Below are positions 23,238 through 36,000 of a stretch of DNA of 64,000 nt, piece by piece. Every line of letters starts with the position of its first letter. Position 1 is the first letter of the stretch. Made by a program: the position numbers and the translations under genes. The DNA is from Allacma fusca (Eukaryota > Arthropoda > Collembola > Symphypleona > Sminthuridae). The stretch spans positions 52,301,131 to 52,365,130 of the forward strand of contig OX359247.1 in the NCBI GenBank assembly GCA_947179485.1. The letters run 5' to 3'. The notes under the pieces were generated by a model. It did no database searches. It had not been told where the DNA came from and worked only from the letters and a program-made list of their open reading frames with translations.

Positions 23238-25753
23238 CAGGAAAAACTCGATATAACGGATTCCCAGGGGACCGGTGAAATTTGTCCGATATAAAAAATA
23301 TCCGTTGTATGCATATGACGGATAAAATCCGTTATATAATTTCCACAATAACAGACAAGGCCGATAAGGCATATGGACTTTTAATTTTGTTGAAATACAA
23401 CATACAAACCCCGGATTAATAATGAATCGACTTTAGAAACATTGATTAAATATAGAACAATAATAATTATAATTCGGCACGCAGAAATTTAGTGATTGGT
23501 TGCTGAACCAGTGTAGAGAGTTTTCTTTTTAAAACCAGATTTTCGATTTTAGCAACAGAAGGAAAAACTCCGAATTTTCGTCTTCGTGGTCTTGACTGAG
23601 CCAATACGTCTTCAGGTCTTGTAAATGCGAATGTGCAGTAGCAGCTGTAGCAATGTTTCGGATGATTTCCGGGTCATCCTCACCGTCATCTTCATCCTCA
23701 GCAGTATTGCTATTATTACTACCGTCAGTCTCATCTTCATGGTACGTAGCAAGCTAGAAATAAACAAGAAATTTTGTAAATATATCACTACAAATATAAA
23801 TACAGCGGTCTTAAGGATAGAAGTCTAAATAACTATTGTTATATTATCCTTCTGTGCTTAATATGTCGTCGGTGAAAACAAGATGACCTAAAGTTACTAA
23901 ATGCATGTAAATAGGCATCTGGATCATGTCACATTTGGTAAAATTGTAAATGTGGTCATGCAGTTTTACATCGAAACGCATGCAAATTCTTTTGACATTT
24001 TACCGATGATTTCTGAAAGTTGAACTTACATTTTCGTCCACCTCAACGTAATTTGAATACTCTTCCTCAGTCATAGCAATTCGAGTCCAAATCGGTTCTT
24101 CTACAAATTCCAAATCATTCTCAGAATTGTCTTCAACTGATGCGATTATTTTTGATTTTTTGAAACAATTCAAAATAGTTGCTGGTTGAACCAGACGCCA
24201 GGCGCCTGCAAGCTGAAGAATTCCTTCCAAAATGTCAATTGAGTGTGATTCATTTTTATCCATACGGTCAATAACTTTTCGAACGAGAGAATTGCGATAG
24301 TAGCCTTTCGTTGCACTAATTATCCCCAAGTCCATAGGTTGCAACTTTGAAGTCACATTTGGTGGGAGAAACACTAAATTAATGTTAGGAGTTTTTTCTC
24401 TAATTTTGTGGGGATTGCAGTTGTCCACAAGAAGTAATATTTTTCTTCTTTTGAACCGCATTCTTAGATCCAGTTTTTTTTATCCGGGTTGAGAAAATCT
24501 AAAAACGCATACCAAAATAATATTTCCAATTCCGAATTTTATGTAACTCTTGTAGAATATTATATACATATATGATAATGAAAGCCCAAAAGCTACCTCC
24601 TGAGTCATCCAAGCTGTTGAGTTGTTGTAATAATCAACTGGCAACGATTTCTTCCTAATATTTTTGAAGCACCTTGGATTTTCAAATTTGCCAATAACTA
24701 CTGGTTTAAGCTTGTCTGTTACTGTAGAATTTGAAGCCAACATTACGGATATGCGTTCTTTTGATAGTTTGCCCCCCGTACAGACCATTCCTCTTCTATT
24801 CATGCTTTTATCTGGTAGGCATTTATAAAACAATCCGGTTTCATCACAATTGTAAATATCTTCGGGCTTGTAGTCTTTCTTCAATGCCGGCCATACATTT
24901 TGCAGCCAGTTGCTGACAATATTATCGTCAACTTCTCCAGCCTCACCATTAACGCTGTAAAATTTCACCCCGTGTCTTCGTTTCCAGTTTCCAAGCCAGC
25001 CCAAGCTTGCCTTGAAATCCGAAATTCCTAAATTTGCAGCAATTTTTTGGGCTTGACCAAGTAAAAGTGTCCCAATAATTGGGATATTTCTGCTTCGCTG
25101 TATATCATGCCATTGTATAAGTCGTTCGTCTACTGTTGGAAATGCACATGACCGTACTCTTTTAGCATTTGGGTCAATTTTCAGGTGATCACTCAAGATT
25201 TTGTCTTTTTTCTTCCAAATATCATTCACTGTGGATGATGACAGAGTACGAACTTTGCAAACATGAGCTTGAGAGATCCCACTTTGAATTTCAAAAATAA
25301 TAGATGCTTTTTCTCCTAAGTTTAAACTCTTTCGGTTTGATTTTTTCATTTCAGCAATTTGAACAAATTGGAAGACAAACTAAAACCAATTGGATGACTT
25401 CCTACTAATGCAACCAAAATGTATGTTTAACGAAGCGGTCTCAATATGACCATTGTTGCTACATACATATATGAGGAATAACGTTTGAATTGCCTGGAAT
25501 AACGATTACATGATAAAGAGAGCCAATAGACTATTTTGCAATAAATATCCGGTTCAAATCCGTTATATGCATGCAAAATGTTTCCAAAGGGCTTCAAAGT
25601 GTGTACGTTATAACTAAATTTCCGGTATACAAATGTCCGTTGTATGCAATATTTTTAGCATTGGTTATATGGGAGGCTTGCCGGGACAAACGAATCTGTC
25701 CGGTGTAACTAAATATCCGTTGTAGAGCCATCCGTTATATCGAGTTTTTCCTG
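23238..25753 (-). mobile_element. Tigger/pogo-type DNA transposon, 2516 bp
   Basis: The ends are perfect 24-bp inverted repeats (23238-23261 and 25730-25753) beginning CAGGAAAAACTCGATATAAC. The left flank is TA, the family's usual duplication, while the right flank is CA, so one side has mutated. Several ATCCGTTATA / ATCCGTTGTA motifs are repeated inside each end, as expected of transposase-binding sites. The transposase lies on the minus strand between them. The perfect termini suggest fairly recent activity. Confidence 0.93.
24000..25349 (-). pseudogene. Tigger-like transposase, two exons, one frameshift
   Basis: Exon 1 (25349-24597) begins at an ATG and encodes 251 residues. These are a Psq/CENP-B helix-turn-helix (about 5-50), a second CENP-B DNA-binding domain (about 70-135, with GWLGNWKRRHGV), then the DDE domain with the first acidic motif NCDETGLF (D169). 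A 98-bp intron (24596-24499, GTAGCT...TTTTTAG) follows AWMTQE. Exon 2 (24498-24000) carries the second motif LLVDNC and the third QPMDLG, 31 residues apart, and ends at TAA (24000-24002). The splice is required by family spacing, because reading through the intron gives unrelated sequence. Just inside exon 2 a run of eight A (minus strand; 24474-24481) puts the upstream and downstream frames one base apart, so the copy is inactive unless this is a sequencing error. Confidence 0.88.
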
Positions 25754-25940
25754 CACTATTTGCTGTCATCGCAACTTACATTTGCCTTGCTTAGCCAACA
25801 ATAGCAGTTCTAGTATCAACAGAAATACTTAACATTTTAACGTTTTAATTTATTTCCTTAACATCAGTTGTTCAAATTGAATTTTCGTTCTTTATGCTTT
25901 TAAAGGTCAATTTTTAGAATTATTAGAACAACCTTCATTC

Positions 25941-26385
25941 TAGGACTTCTGTCCCAAGTTTTTCGGGACTGGATCGGGACAGTTTCGGAACAAAATTTTT
26001 GTCCCCATGTTTTTTTCGGGACGGAGTTGGGACGCACATTTTTGTCCCGAGGATTTCGGGACGGAAAAATAGATCGGGACAGGAAAAAAATCCTTTACAG
26101 TGTACTACTACTGTAAAAATGAAAATGTATGAAAATTATTCCGTTCAAAATTTGTTATTCTATGTGAATACTTCTTAAATTAAACATTTGCGATTATTAG
26201 AAGCGCTGTTATAGAAATAGTGGAATTTGGAGCATTTCGTTTAAGAAAGGATTATTTTCGGGATACAATTTTTGTCCTCATGTTTTTTCGGGACGGAGTG
26301 GGGACGCACATTTTTGTCCTGAGAATTTTGGGACAGGACAGAATTGTCTGCTGGACAAAAGAATTGTCCCCATTAGAAGCCCGAC
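25941..26385. mobile_element. Candidate short element rich in CGGGAC / GTCCCG motifs
   Basis: The segment carries two diverged copies of a block containing TTTTTTCGGGACGGAGT and GGGACGCACATTTTTGTCC (about 26007-26055 and 26283-26325). The ends resemble an inverted pair (GGACTTCTGTCCC and the complement of GAAGCCCGA). The flanks CCTTCATT and ACTTAATT match at 6 of 8. No coding capacity was seen. Confidence 0.45.
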
Positions 26386-26504
26386 TTAATTCTTCCTACC
26401 AATGGCTCATATCTGTATTTGCCTTTTCACAATCACACATTGAGCCGTCTATCAAACTTTAAAAATGAAGTCTTCATTCTTTGAAAAATTTTTTACATAT
26501 TATC

Positions 26505-26795
26505 AAAACGTTTGAATTTTTCCGTAACATTAAATAATTATTATAAACTTACACTTATATATTACTTGAATATAAACTCATTATATATAATCATATGGAT
26601 GAAAAGATAAAATTTACAAGGAAGACTGGTAAACACTGCAATGAAACCAGCACTCTATTATATTTGAATTTTTCCGTCAACCTTGTAAATGACTCGATTA
26701 TAAACTTGCATCGATGAAAGGAAAGAATTTACAGAGGCTACAGTTTGGAATCGAAAGCTGGTACACACTGCAACCACTGAAACCAGCACTCTATC
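26505..26795 (+). repeat. Diverged direct duplication of about 150 bp
   Basis: Both halves begin TTGAATTTTTCCGT, continue through TATAAACTT and GATGAAA, and end in ACACTGCAA...GAAACCAGCACTCTAT. The second half leads directly into the right arm of the 143-bp inverted repeat, so both belong to the same dispersed repeat family. Confidence 0.7.
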
Positions 26796-26900
26796 AATGC
26801 TGGACATAGAGTTTCACAGTGGAAATGTAAGCCCATGCGAAGCGAGAAATCGCCTAAGTTCCCAGTCATTTTCAGCTTGCGATCTCAGGATTTACGTCCT
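26758..26900 (+). repeat. Right arm of the 143-bp inverted repeat pair
   Basis: This is the reverse-complement partner of 22455-22597. The two arms lie 4.2 kb apart and enclose the Tigger element, but they are not its terminal repeats. Confidence 0.9.
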
Positions 26901-27411
26901 AGTGGTAGGAAATAATTAATCCTCCGAGGGAAAGTGAGGAAGATGCACATGAGAAACTTTCGATGTTGTCATTTTTATGTTTGCACTGGAAACAATAGCA
27001 AAATATGAGATATTGGATTTTATGTTGATTTGAGTTTGCAGCGAGTTTCATTGGAATGTAGTAATGTACGTTAAAAAAATTTAAAAAATTGTTAAAAAAG
27101 GAGTAAACAAATAGGCATGCTCTGAATAAAGCACGAAACATTGTTCCGCATGAGAACCTTCTGATATAAGAATAACCGGCACAGTTTGGGCTCCTGTGCC
27201 TACAATTTTACTAAGGTTAATTTATAGTTATACAATTCTAATGGTAATCCATTAAAATTCGCTGCAAGCTCAGTGAATACTCCTCATCCTCAACATTTTC
27301 TTCAATTTTGCTCCAGAAGCAGAATTTCTGCAAATTAGTTGGCTATTTTGTAAACCGGTCGGTTAAAACAATAGAAATTAGAAAATATTGAAGGGTATAG
27401 CTTAGTGCTCA

Positions 27412-28941
27412 GATCAATTAAATTCTGATTTGAAAATTTTCGGTTCAGTTCGATTCAGTTCAATTTAATTCACTACTCTTTCGATTCAATTAAAAATGAA
27501 ACTGAACCGATTGATTCAGTTCATAACTTTGAATTGAACTGAATCGTTTTCCTTAAATTAAAGTTCAAACGATTCCTTCTGCCCCATACATTTCAATAAA
27601 AATCCAACGTTTATAAACTCTCCAGGTTCTTCAAATTTTATCTGTGTACGCTTGGAAAATACTGTCGTTGTTTTTAGACAGCGCACTTTTTAATTATATC
27701 TGCAATAAATAAATATTAAACCGTAAATAATAATAACCGTTGGTTTTCGATTCAGTTCAGTTCAATTCAATTTAACATTTTGAACGGAACTGAATTGCAA
27801 TGGTTTTTACTGACTTGAATCGAAAATCTAGTTTCAATCATAGATGCACACCCTCACGAGGGATGAGGGCAACGCTCACGCTCACCATCATGAGGACTAC
27901 GATGTAATCACTGTATGAGGGTGAGCGCTTGCAAATTGTTGATGCTCTCATTGAAATGAGCGTGAGGGCAGCAGGTACTCATACTGTAATCACGAAGTGA
28001 GGGTGAGGGGGATTTATCGCACTCACGATACGGTAGCACACGTAAAAAATATGTAGAATAATGCCATCTTGCGTTGTGGTTATAATTATCTTAACCTTTT
28101 TGCTTCGATATAAAGTAAAATACCAGCTGAATATTATTATCAGTGTGCATTTAAATTCAGTTCTACGAGTTTCAATCTCCATCTTGCACGTCTTTACAAA
28201 AATCAGCTCGCATTACATCCAGAAGATGCACGAATGAGTAATAATGGGCTAGATGTATTTGTAAATTCTGGACGTAATACTGAATTGCTGCACAGAAAGT
28301 TCATTAAATAACTGGAAGTTAAATTTAAAAAATGAAACACCCAAGATCCATTCTTCCAAATCCCAGCCGAAATTCAAAACAATTATCAATATGAAGGATA
28401 ATTTATGCTGTAGTACTGTAAAAGAATAGTAAAAGCGAACCAATACATAATGATGCATAGATAATATCTTATTTCTCAATTTTTCAATTAACGCGCACTA
28501 AAATTCCCATTTTTTTTGTAATAAAAATATTCGACTACAGCAACAATAATACATCAATTTTTCTGTCGGATTGTATGTGCATACGCTGACTGACGGAAGC
28601 CTAGTATTAAAAGGTGAAATTTATAAACGTAAACGGATAATTTCGAAACAATAATATACAATTGAACTATATAGCCAAACTCAATGTAAACGTAAATTAA
28701 ATGAGCGCACTCATGAGCGCGAGGGTGAGTGCATAAATTATTTTTGGTGCGCTCTTGAGCGTGGGGGCGATTACAATAGGTATACAAAATTGTGAGGCAG
28801 CGTGAGAGCGAACGAGCGGTGCTTCACGGACAATGAGCTTGAAGTGAGAGTGAGCGAAAATAAAATGTGCATCTATGGTTTCAATTCAGTTCAGCATGTG
28901 AATTGAGCTGAATTGGAAAAACTGAACTGAATTTAACAACT
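27412..28941. repeat. GATTCAGTTCAATT-motif region, split by a MITE
   Basis: About 27412-27838 and 28886-28941 are built from GTTCAGTTCGATT, TTCAGTTCAATT and their complements (GAACTGAATC). They are interrupted by the element at 27839-28877. It is probably itself an old non-autonomous element, but I could not fix its ends. Confidence 0.5.
27839..28877. mobile_element. hAT-type MITE, 1039 bp, GAGGGTGAGCG-rich
   Basis: Perfect 12-bp terminal inverted repeats CATAGATGCACA (27839-27850) and its complement (28866-28877) are flanked by a perfect 8-bp duplication GTTTCAAT (27831-27838, 28878-28885). Both ends hold inverse copies of GAGGGTGAGCGC / GCTCACCCTC-like motifs. There is no transposase. The superfamily is inferred from the 8-bp duplication. 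Confidence 0.9.
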
Positions 28942-31900
28942 AGTACAGCTTGCGCCACCTTCGTCGGATTTCCAATAAACTGTCTTGTGCATCAGCCGCT
29001 TGATGTCGCAGAATCTCACCCATTTGAAATTCAACTAAACATTTCAAATTTTAATGCATTAAAACTTCCAACATAACCAGAAAATTTCGTAAAGTCTGCC
29101 TAATTCCAACAGCAGCGTCTCCCAGACACTAGTTCTTGCTATTTCGTCACATTTTGGTGCCTTGCCCTTTATGGTTTGTGAATTAGAACGCAGTGCTTAT
29201 CACTGATGATTTTATTTTAGATTTCGAGTATTCTTTGTTTTTTTTATTGAAATAGAATAATAGATGATACACACATATCTACATATATCTATACAGATAG
29301 TCACAAATTTTGTATATTGTACTTTCATATGCAATATGACAATAAATAATTACGCTCTACATAGACGTCTTTAATATTCTTCTTGAAAGAATTAACACTA
29401 CCTAAAATTGATGGTAAATATTAAGTCGAGTCAGCAATGGCTATACTTCCACAGTATAATTAACTGTCAATATAAGGGATTTCCTAGAGGCTCGGTTTTC
29501 TGTTCCTTATGAGCACAACAACTTGTGCTAACTATTTTCAACATGCAAAAAGTCACTACTTGTCCCTTAAAACTATACACATTGATAGTTGACTGTACTG
29601 GAGAAGCTGTGTCAACACAGACTTTTACAAATATATACATATATATGTATGTGCAGTTACATTCCTACATCCCGTGGCAATAATGGAGCGCTTGGGAACT
29701 ATTTGACATTAAATTACACTAGGATTTAAGTAATGGGATGTCACTTGTCACTTACAATATCAATGTTAGCAATTGCTGTAAAAATACTGTCAAATATGTG
29801 GTAATACAGTGGGATCTCCATAGATACATGTAACAGATCCCCTCTAATAGTAAAAGGTTATGGTGTTACAAAGCAACCAGTAATTCTTAGCATCCCTTGA
29901 AGACCTTTATACATAAATAGTGTCTACGGTAGGACATATCTCAATTAAGTCTTGGTGCAAATGATTATTATTCGCTGTCTTCAGGGAGTCATCAAGATGA
30001 TTTTGTGCCAACAGCTATGACTAGTTCCCTCTCTCTCTGTCAATGTGGGCATATATTATCTGAAAAACGCCAAAATTGTTGATTGCATGGATTATTAGTT
30101 TTAACGTTAAAATTCTAAACCATGTATAATCTTAGTTTCATAGAATATGCTGCAAACTTTTCTTGTATTGTTAATTCTTGCAGGAATTAAATCAAAAGGT
30201 TGGAAAACAGTGTCATTAATTTCTACAGTACATACCTATACATAAATAGTTCTTTCCTTATAGAAAACTGGTTATAGCCGGAATTGAACATATGACTTAA
30301 CTACATACATCAAAAACAAGTATAGAGTCGTTTCTATTCGAAACCACCTGTTAATATCTGCATAATTCTTTTCTAGAATATTGACTCACATAACACACAT
30401 AATTACTTTAAGTCTCGACAAATTACTGTTCTTTAAATTAAAAACGCCATCAATTGAACTAAATTACGCAAACATCTCAGCAAGGGCTTCCACCCATTTT
30501 TAATTGCAAATTTAAGTTGTATTCTAACCCAAACATAAGTTCCCGATGTCAAATCACCTCAAAATTGCGATCTAAATAATTGTTTTAAATATCTCGTCTA
30601 CTTCCTCTATCTACTGATACATAAATAAATGCAAATATTTCAAAAAGAAATGTATTTCCAATACTTTCTAGAGAGTAAAAAATTTATTTGAATCCCCCCT
30701 TTATTTGATAGAGAACTTGCTTTTACCAAACTATTAGCAACTGCCTACGGTCACAGTGGTTCTTCCAATAAGTTTTCCGGAAAAGATAACGTCTCTGGTT
30801 CATTCATTTAACATCAGTGACCTTAGGGCAATGCGGTTAGTTTGATGTAAAGTCCGATCGGAGATAATTCTCCATAGAGGGGAGTGGATTAAAAAATCAT
30901 TAACAAGCCTGCTTGGATGAGCTATGGGGGAAGAAAAAGTTTTTCCAACACCCCTTACAGGCTGCTAGCAATTGTAATCCAAACTAATTTTTGGAATTCG
31001 ATAGAACTACAAATGTAACAACGTACCCATGATTTTGGCATGAATGTTACTTTGATTTTGAAACTACATTCTGACCCAGCTGATCTAACGTCATAGCTAT
31101 AAAATAAATAGTATCCAATAATAGACATAAGTTATAGGAGAAAATTAAAAGGACAATATACGAGCACGACAAGAGGATATGGTTTAAATAAACATTTAGA
31201 ATTATTTATTTTCAGCCAATTTTTTAACAAACAAAAACACATTGCAAAACGCTGGCTAGTATAGTTTCTGCACCTTGTGTGAAAGTTCAGCATATATGAG
31301 ATTGATAACATTTCCGCTAATTATACAAACATATTTGAGTACCACTTTAATCATAAATACTGTTTTGTACAACTTTTATTATCACCCATAAATTTGTATA
31401 TTTTTTTTTTTTTAAAAAGAAACAAAACAGTACTGCTTTGAACGATTACTAACAATAAACTATGTTAATTACATGAGTGGTCCTCATGGAGAGTGCTTGC
31501 TGATGTGACGTGATCCTTTTGACTTGAAATTTGCACGGGGTCATTGAGTAATTCGAATTGTCTTGGAGGTTGTTGTGAGAGGAGGGAAATTTTCCTAAAT
31601 CCTCAATAAGGTGTTGGCTACAAAGTGGGGAAAACGTATACAGAACCTTGTCATAATTAAAATTAATGGGCTTGATACCTGAGTGGGTCTAAAGGGTTTT
31701 GGTACCTTGTACACAGGGTTGGAAATTGCAGCAAAGAGACTAAGCGCAATATATTTGTTGCTCCGCTTTCACATCATTTCTGTAAGAATTTTAAAATTTT
31801 ATACCATAAAAAACTTTTCCTAGTTTCCTCCATGACGTAACAATGAACCACCACTCAAATATACATATAATAACCCTTTCTTAAATCAGCTATTGAAAAA

Positions 31901-32650
31901 TAAATCATTCAACTGTATTTGCTACACCTTTTTTTGTATCATCTTCGGTTTGCACAATCAATTTATTCACCGGAGGCTTGGAATCAACATTTAATCAGTT
32001 TAGTTGGGAGCTTTTGACCATTTTCATGAGAATAAAACTTTTTATCTCAATTTACCACCATACTCATGCAACATACAAGTACGTATAAGGTTGCGGTAAT
32101 CTTTGGGAAGCCATGATAGGATACTGCCTTTGATTCAGGTTCTCTATACCTATACACAGTGTCTTCAAGAAAATAAAACAATGACGGCGCCATGAGCCAT
32201 TCGAAGTACCGCTTACAGCTCGGAGCTCAATAGCCAGAATGATCATAGCCTAATTGATTACATTCTAATAATAATTATAATAATGTTCTCATCCTTCATT
32301 TATGACTAGTTTCAGAATTTCCTGTACAGCCTTTGCATGAAGACTAAACTTGTGACTTGCTAAAAGTTAATTAAGGTTTTGTGCCCTAAGTTATTTTTAA
32401 AAGGGAAAGGAAGGGAGGGAAAAGTGATGGATGCTCTAAGGAGAGAGTAGATTACCAGATGATGAGAACCGAGGAATGTTTACAAAGATAAGAGTTAACT
32501 TAAGTGTAAGTAGGGAGTAGACACGCACAGGGGTCTGGAGAACTATTATAAATAAAATACATACCGAAAGCAGATTAAAAATAAAAAAAAGAAAAGATTA
32601 TGAGAATTAATAAAGTATCTAGTCGACCAGATCGACCCTAAATATTTTCT
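28942..32650. other. Gene-free region downstream of the receptor gene
   Basis: AT-rich sequence with no supported exon or element. It must contain the 3' untranslated region of the minus-strand receptor gene just left of 32651, but I could not place a polyadenylation signal confidently. Confidence 0.5.
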
Positions 32651-33037
32651 CTATAGGAAAAAGTTTCTTTGGGGTTTTTGGCTTTGCTTGTAGAACGGCA
32701 CAGACCTTGTGTCCAAGGAAGCCACAGCAATGACAGGATCTTTTTCGGATGGAGTGGTGCTCAAAAGTGACACGGTGGTCTTATCACTCGCGGTCTGATC
32801 CAAATTATATGTTCTCACATACTTCTGACTATTACCTCGGCACGAGCACATGGTCGGAGAGTGACGACAATTAATGCATGTCTCTTGATGTGCTCCACGA
32901 CGGCTACCATAATGATGATACTGATGGTGAAGATGATGATGAACTCCCATTCTACTTGATCGGTTGTGGAAAATTGACGAGTATGATGTGTGTTGTATTT
33001 GGGAGGTGGGCCGACCAAATAACTGACTGATGGTATC
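32651..33037 (-). CDS. Receptor last exon: cytoplasmic tail
   Basis: The acceptor TTTGTCACAG precedes DTISQLFGRP, after a 127-bp intron. The exon encodes 128 residues with a His-rich patch (VHHHLHHQYHHYG), a Cys cluster (CINCRHSPTMCSC) and Ser/Thr-rich stretches suited to phosphorylation. It stops at TAG 32651-32653. Confidence 0.85.
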   Translation of the reverse strand, partial: DTISQLFGRPTSQIQHTSYSSIFHNRSSRMGVHHHLHHQYHHYGSRRGAHQETCINCRHSPTMCSCRGNSQKYVRTYNLDQTASDKTTVSLLSTTPSEKDPVIAVASLDTRSVPFYKQSQKPQRNFFL

Positions 33038-36000
33038 CTGTGACAAACAATTGTTACATGAATATTTCATCCCAACTACAGTATTTATATGTTGTAAGGG
33101 AATAGAAGAATAATTGTGGGTTTGACCTTTCCCCTCTCCAGGGGATTCATATAAAGGGACGTACCTTGAAGGCTTGTCTGAATTTATTTGACATGATGTG
33201 ATACAGGATGGGGTTGATGCATGTACTGACATAGTACAATATTCCCGACACATAGTTGATGATTTTGTAGAGTGTGCTCAAGCTGTCTGATTCAGCTAAT
33301 CCCAGAAATTCTGAGTAGATTGCCATCAATCTTTGTATGTGGAATGGAGCCCAGCATATGAAAAACGCCACTACTACTGCAACTGCAATATTAGAGGAAG
33401 AACAGTTAAGACTTATGAAGAACAGTACGTGCATGCATATGTAGGTAATTATTATATAAATACGTCCTCCTTGTTTTTTGTTTCTACTCAAGTACAAATT
33501 CTCATTAAGTACAAGTGCAATTTTAAAGGGGTGTTTATCCGAAAAATACTGTCGATAAAGAGAGTAGAAGACGACGTCGAGTTAATTTTTGGCAGCAAAA
33601 ATCTAAATGCCACTTGTGCCACCAAAAATCGTACCAAGGGTCTATCGTATCAAAAGGCAATAAATCCCACTTCCCTAATGAAAACTTGATGTAAGGTAGA
33701 TATAGAGTAAGCAATATCGAAGGAATTAAACCCTAAGCACTTGTAAACTTGCGTTCATTTCTATAGATATACAAAGATGCTTTAAAATTTGGGAGCATTA
33801 TGAGATGCACCTCCGGAGACATTACACTATTGAATTACCCTTCATGACTGTAGACTACAGTAGTTGAGTATTAAGTTACCCGTAATCTTTAAATGGATCA
33901 TAGATCACTCTCCAATGTTCATCTAAGTCTTTCTGTAGCCATAAAAATAATTTTATCTTGCTTTAGAAACTATGTATGCCTGGAAAGATGCAACGGATGA
34001 GGATTAATGGATTTTTCCTCCCGTTACCTTCGTTTCGTTTCAGATCAGTACTTGGGTTTGTTTTCCCCATCCGCTCTTGAAACATGGGTTTAAATCAAGT
34101 ATGCCATGCATTACAATTTCTCACGTAAGGGCACAGACTGACATTGTCTGTCAACTACCTATAGACTTGGGTTGAGCATAATGTGGTAAGGAAAGTGTAG
34201 CATCCCCTTTATAACAGCGGAGTGCTACAAAAAAACTGATGTTTCAGTAACTCATTTAAATTTAGCAATGGAAATCAGCAACCCCCCCCCTCCCCGCGCC
34301 CTAGCTGAAAAACAACTGCCACCAATGGAAGTAAAGGTAATAAAACTGTCCCAGCCAAAAAGAATTTTGCCCAAATCGATTACTGTACCCAATGTCATCT
34401 CATCCTATGAGAAATAAGATAAACGAACTACTTAAACCTGCCAAAAACAATTTACCTTTGAACTCCTCCAGTGGACGTAGATTTATATACATATAGTACA
34501 CTGTATCAATCCCCCGTTTCTCAGCATATTTGTCTAATAGACAAAAAAAAAATGCGGGAATACTTCTTCAAAGAACTATGTCATCATCGCCGAGACTGTA
34601 CAACGGGTTGTGTAAATTTTACGGTATAAATCTTATCAATGACATTTTACTGACACTGTCTTAATTTATAGCTCTGCAGAAGATTCTATGTTACTACTGT
34701 GCTGGGCAGAGGTGAAATCTAGAGGTTATTCCGTAAAAACAGCAACTAACAAAAAATCATGATTAGGAGCCCATAATTCACGATTTTCTAATGATGCCAT
34801 TGATATCTCTACAACGCCTTTTCTGGATGATTCCTATTTCATCGAGGACATTTTCATTCACTTTACGTAGATATCAAAGGAGCATCTCAACGCTCCTTTA
34901 GGTGACTAATTTTTTTCCTACATGGTATGTACGAAGATATAAGTATACATACGTGGGGGAGAAACAAGTACCCAATTTTCTAACGACCTCGTAATAGCAA
35001 ATGTTCCTCAAGATATTTGCAGAATCTCTACGAATGAAATGAATTTGAGGAACAGTGCGAAAGGCGGAAACCTTGTTAAACATGTCTGTTTCCAGTTACT
35101 TGCATAAAAAGAAGCTCTGACCTTGTAGCTTCCCTACATAGTATGTATGCACGTGAACATTTCCATATTCCAATTTTAATTGTAAGTCGGTAGATATTGC
35201 TCGAGCAGTTACGTATAAGCGGCTCCTTTCTCATTACTTATGTCAATGAACTAAATTTATTTTTTCCTTCCTAGCTAACCATTTAATGTCATTAAGTACA
35301 TGTGTAGTAAATGTACAAATGTATTAAAAATGTAGCCCAATTAACTAAACTTTTACTCCATTACGGATGTTCCGTTCTGTATTTTACGTATGTACTTTAA
35401 TGGTACAGCTTGCTAGCTGATAAATAATTGACGGAATTGTCCTCCTACCACTTTGTAAGTTTTAATGGATGTGTGTTAACAATTTATTAGTGCAAGTCTA
35501 GAAAGGAGAAAATTACTTTTGGCCAAAGCCAATAATGAAAATTGTAAGTAATGCTGGAGCTGCTCCTTTCCATTCATTATCTTTGCTGGATGTAATATGG
35601 GAAATAATTTCTTTGGGTAAATATTTCCCGAACGAAAGTACATATAAGGACTGCAGACGTTTTTTAAGAATGGAAGAACCAACTTCAATCCAAAATCTGA
35701 AACTCTTAGTTAATTATGCATAAGCCAGTGGCTTATCTCTCCATGATTTATAACATGAATAGGTGATCATTAGAAAGTTCACAACATTTCCTTAGCTGGC
35801 ATAAAATTTGGTGAGGTGAGAGATAAGAAATGTTTTCATGGAAGGAATGTTCCACGTTCGCCCTCCACAGTACAGATAGACCCCAAATTAGCCACAATCA
35901 TTGATAGTTTGTTTAGAAGCTTGACAGAATTGAAAAAAACTTTAGAAGAAAAATGTTTACATAATGGAGAAACAAATAATTACACAAATTGACTATTAAT

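Noticed and set aside
24731-24916. Plus-strand frame opposite the Tigger transposase
   Set aside because: It is an antisense shadow of the DDE domain.
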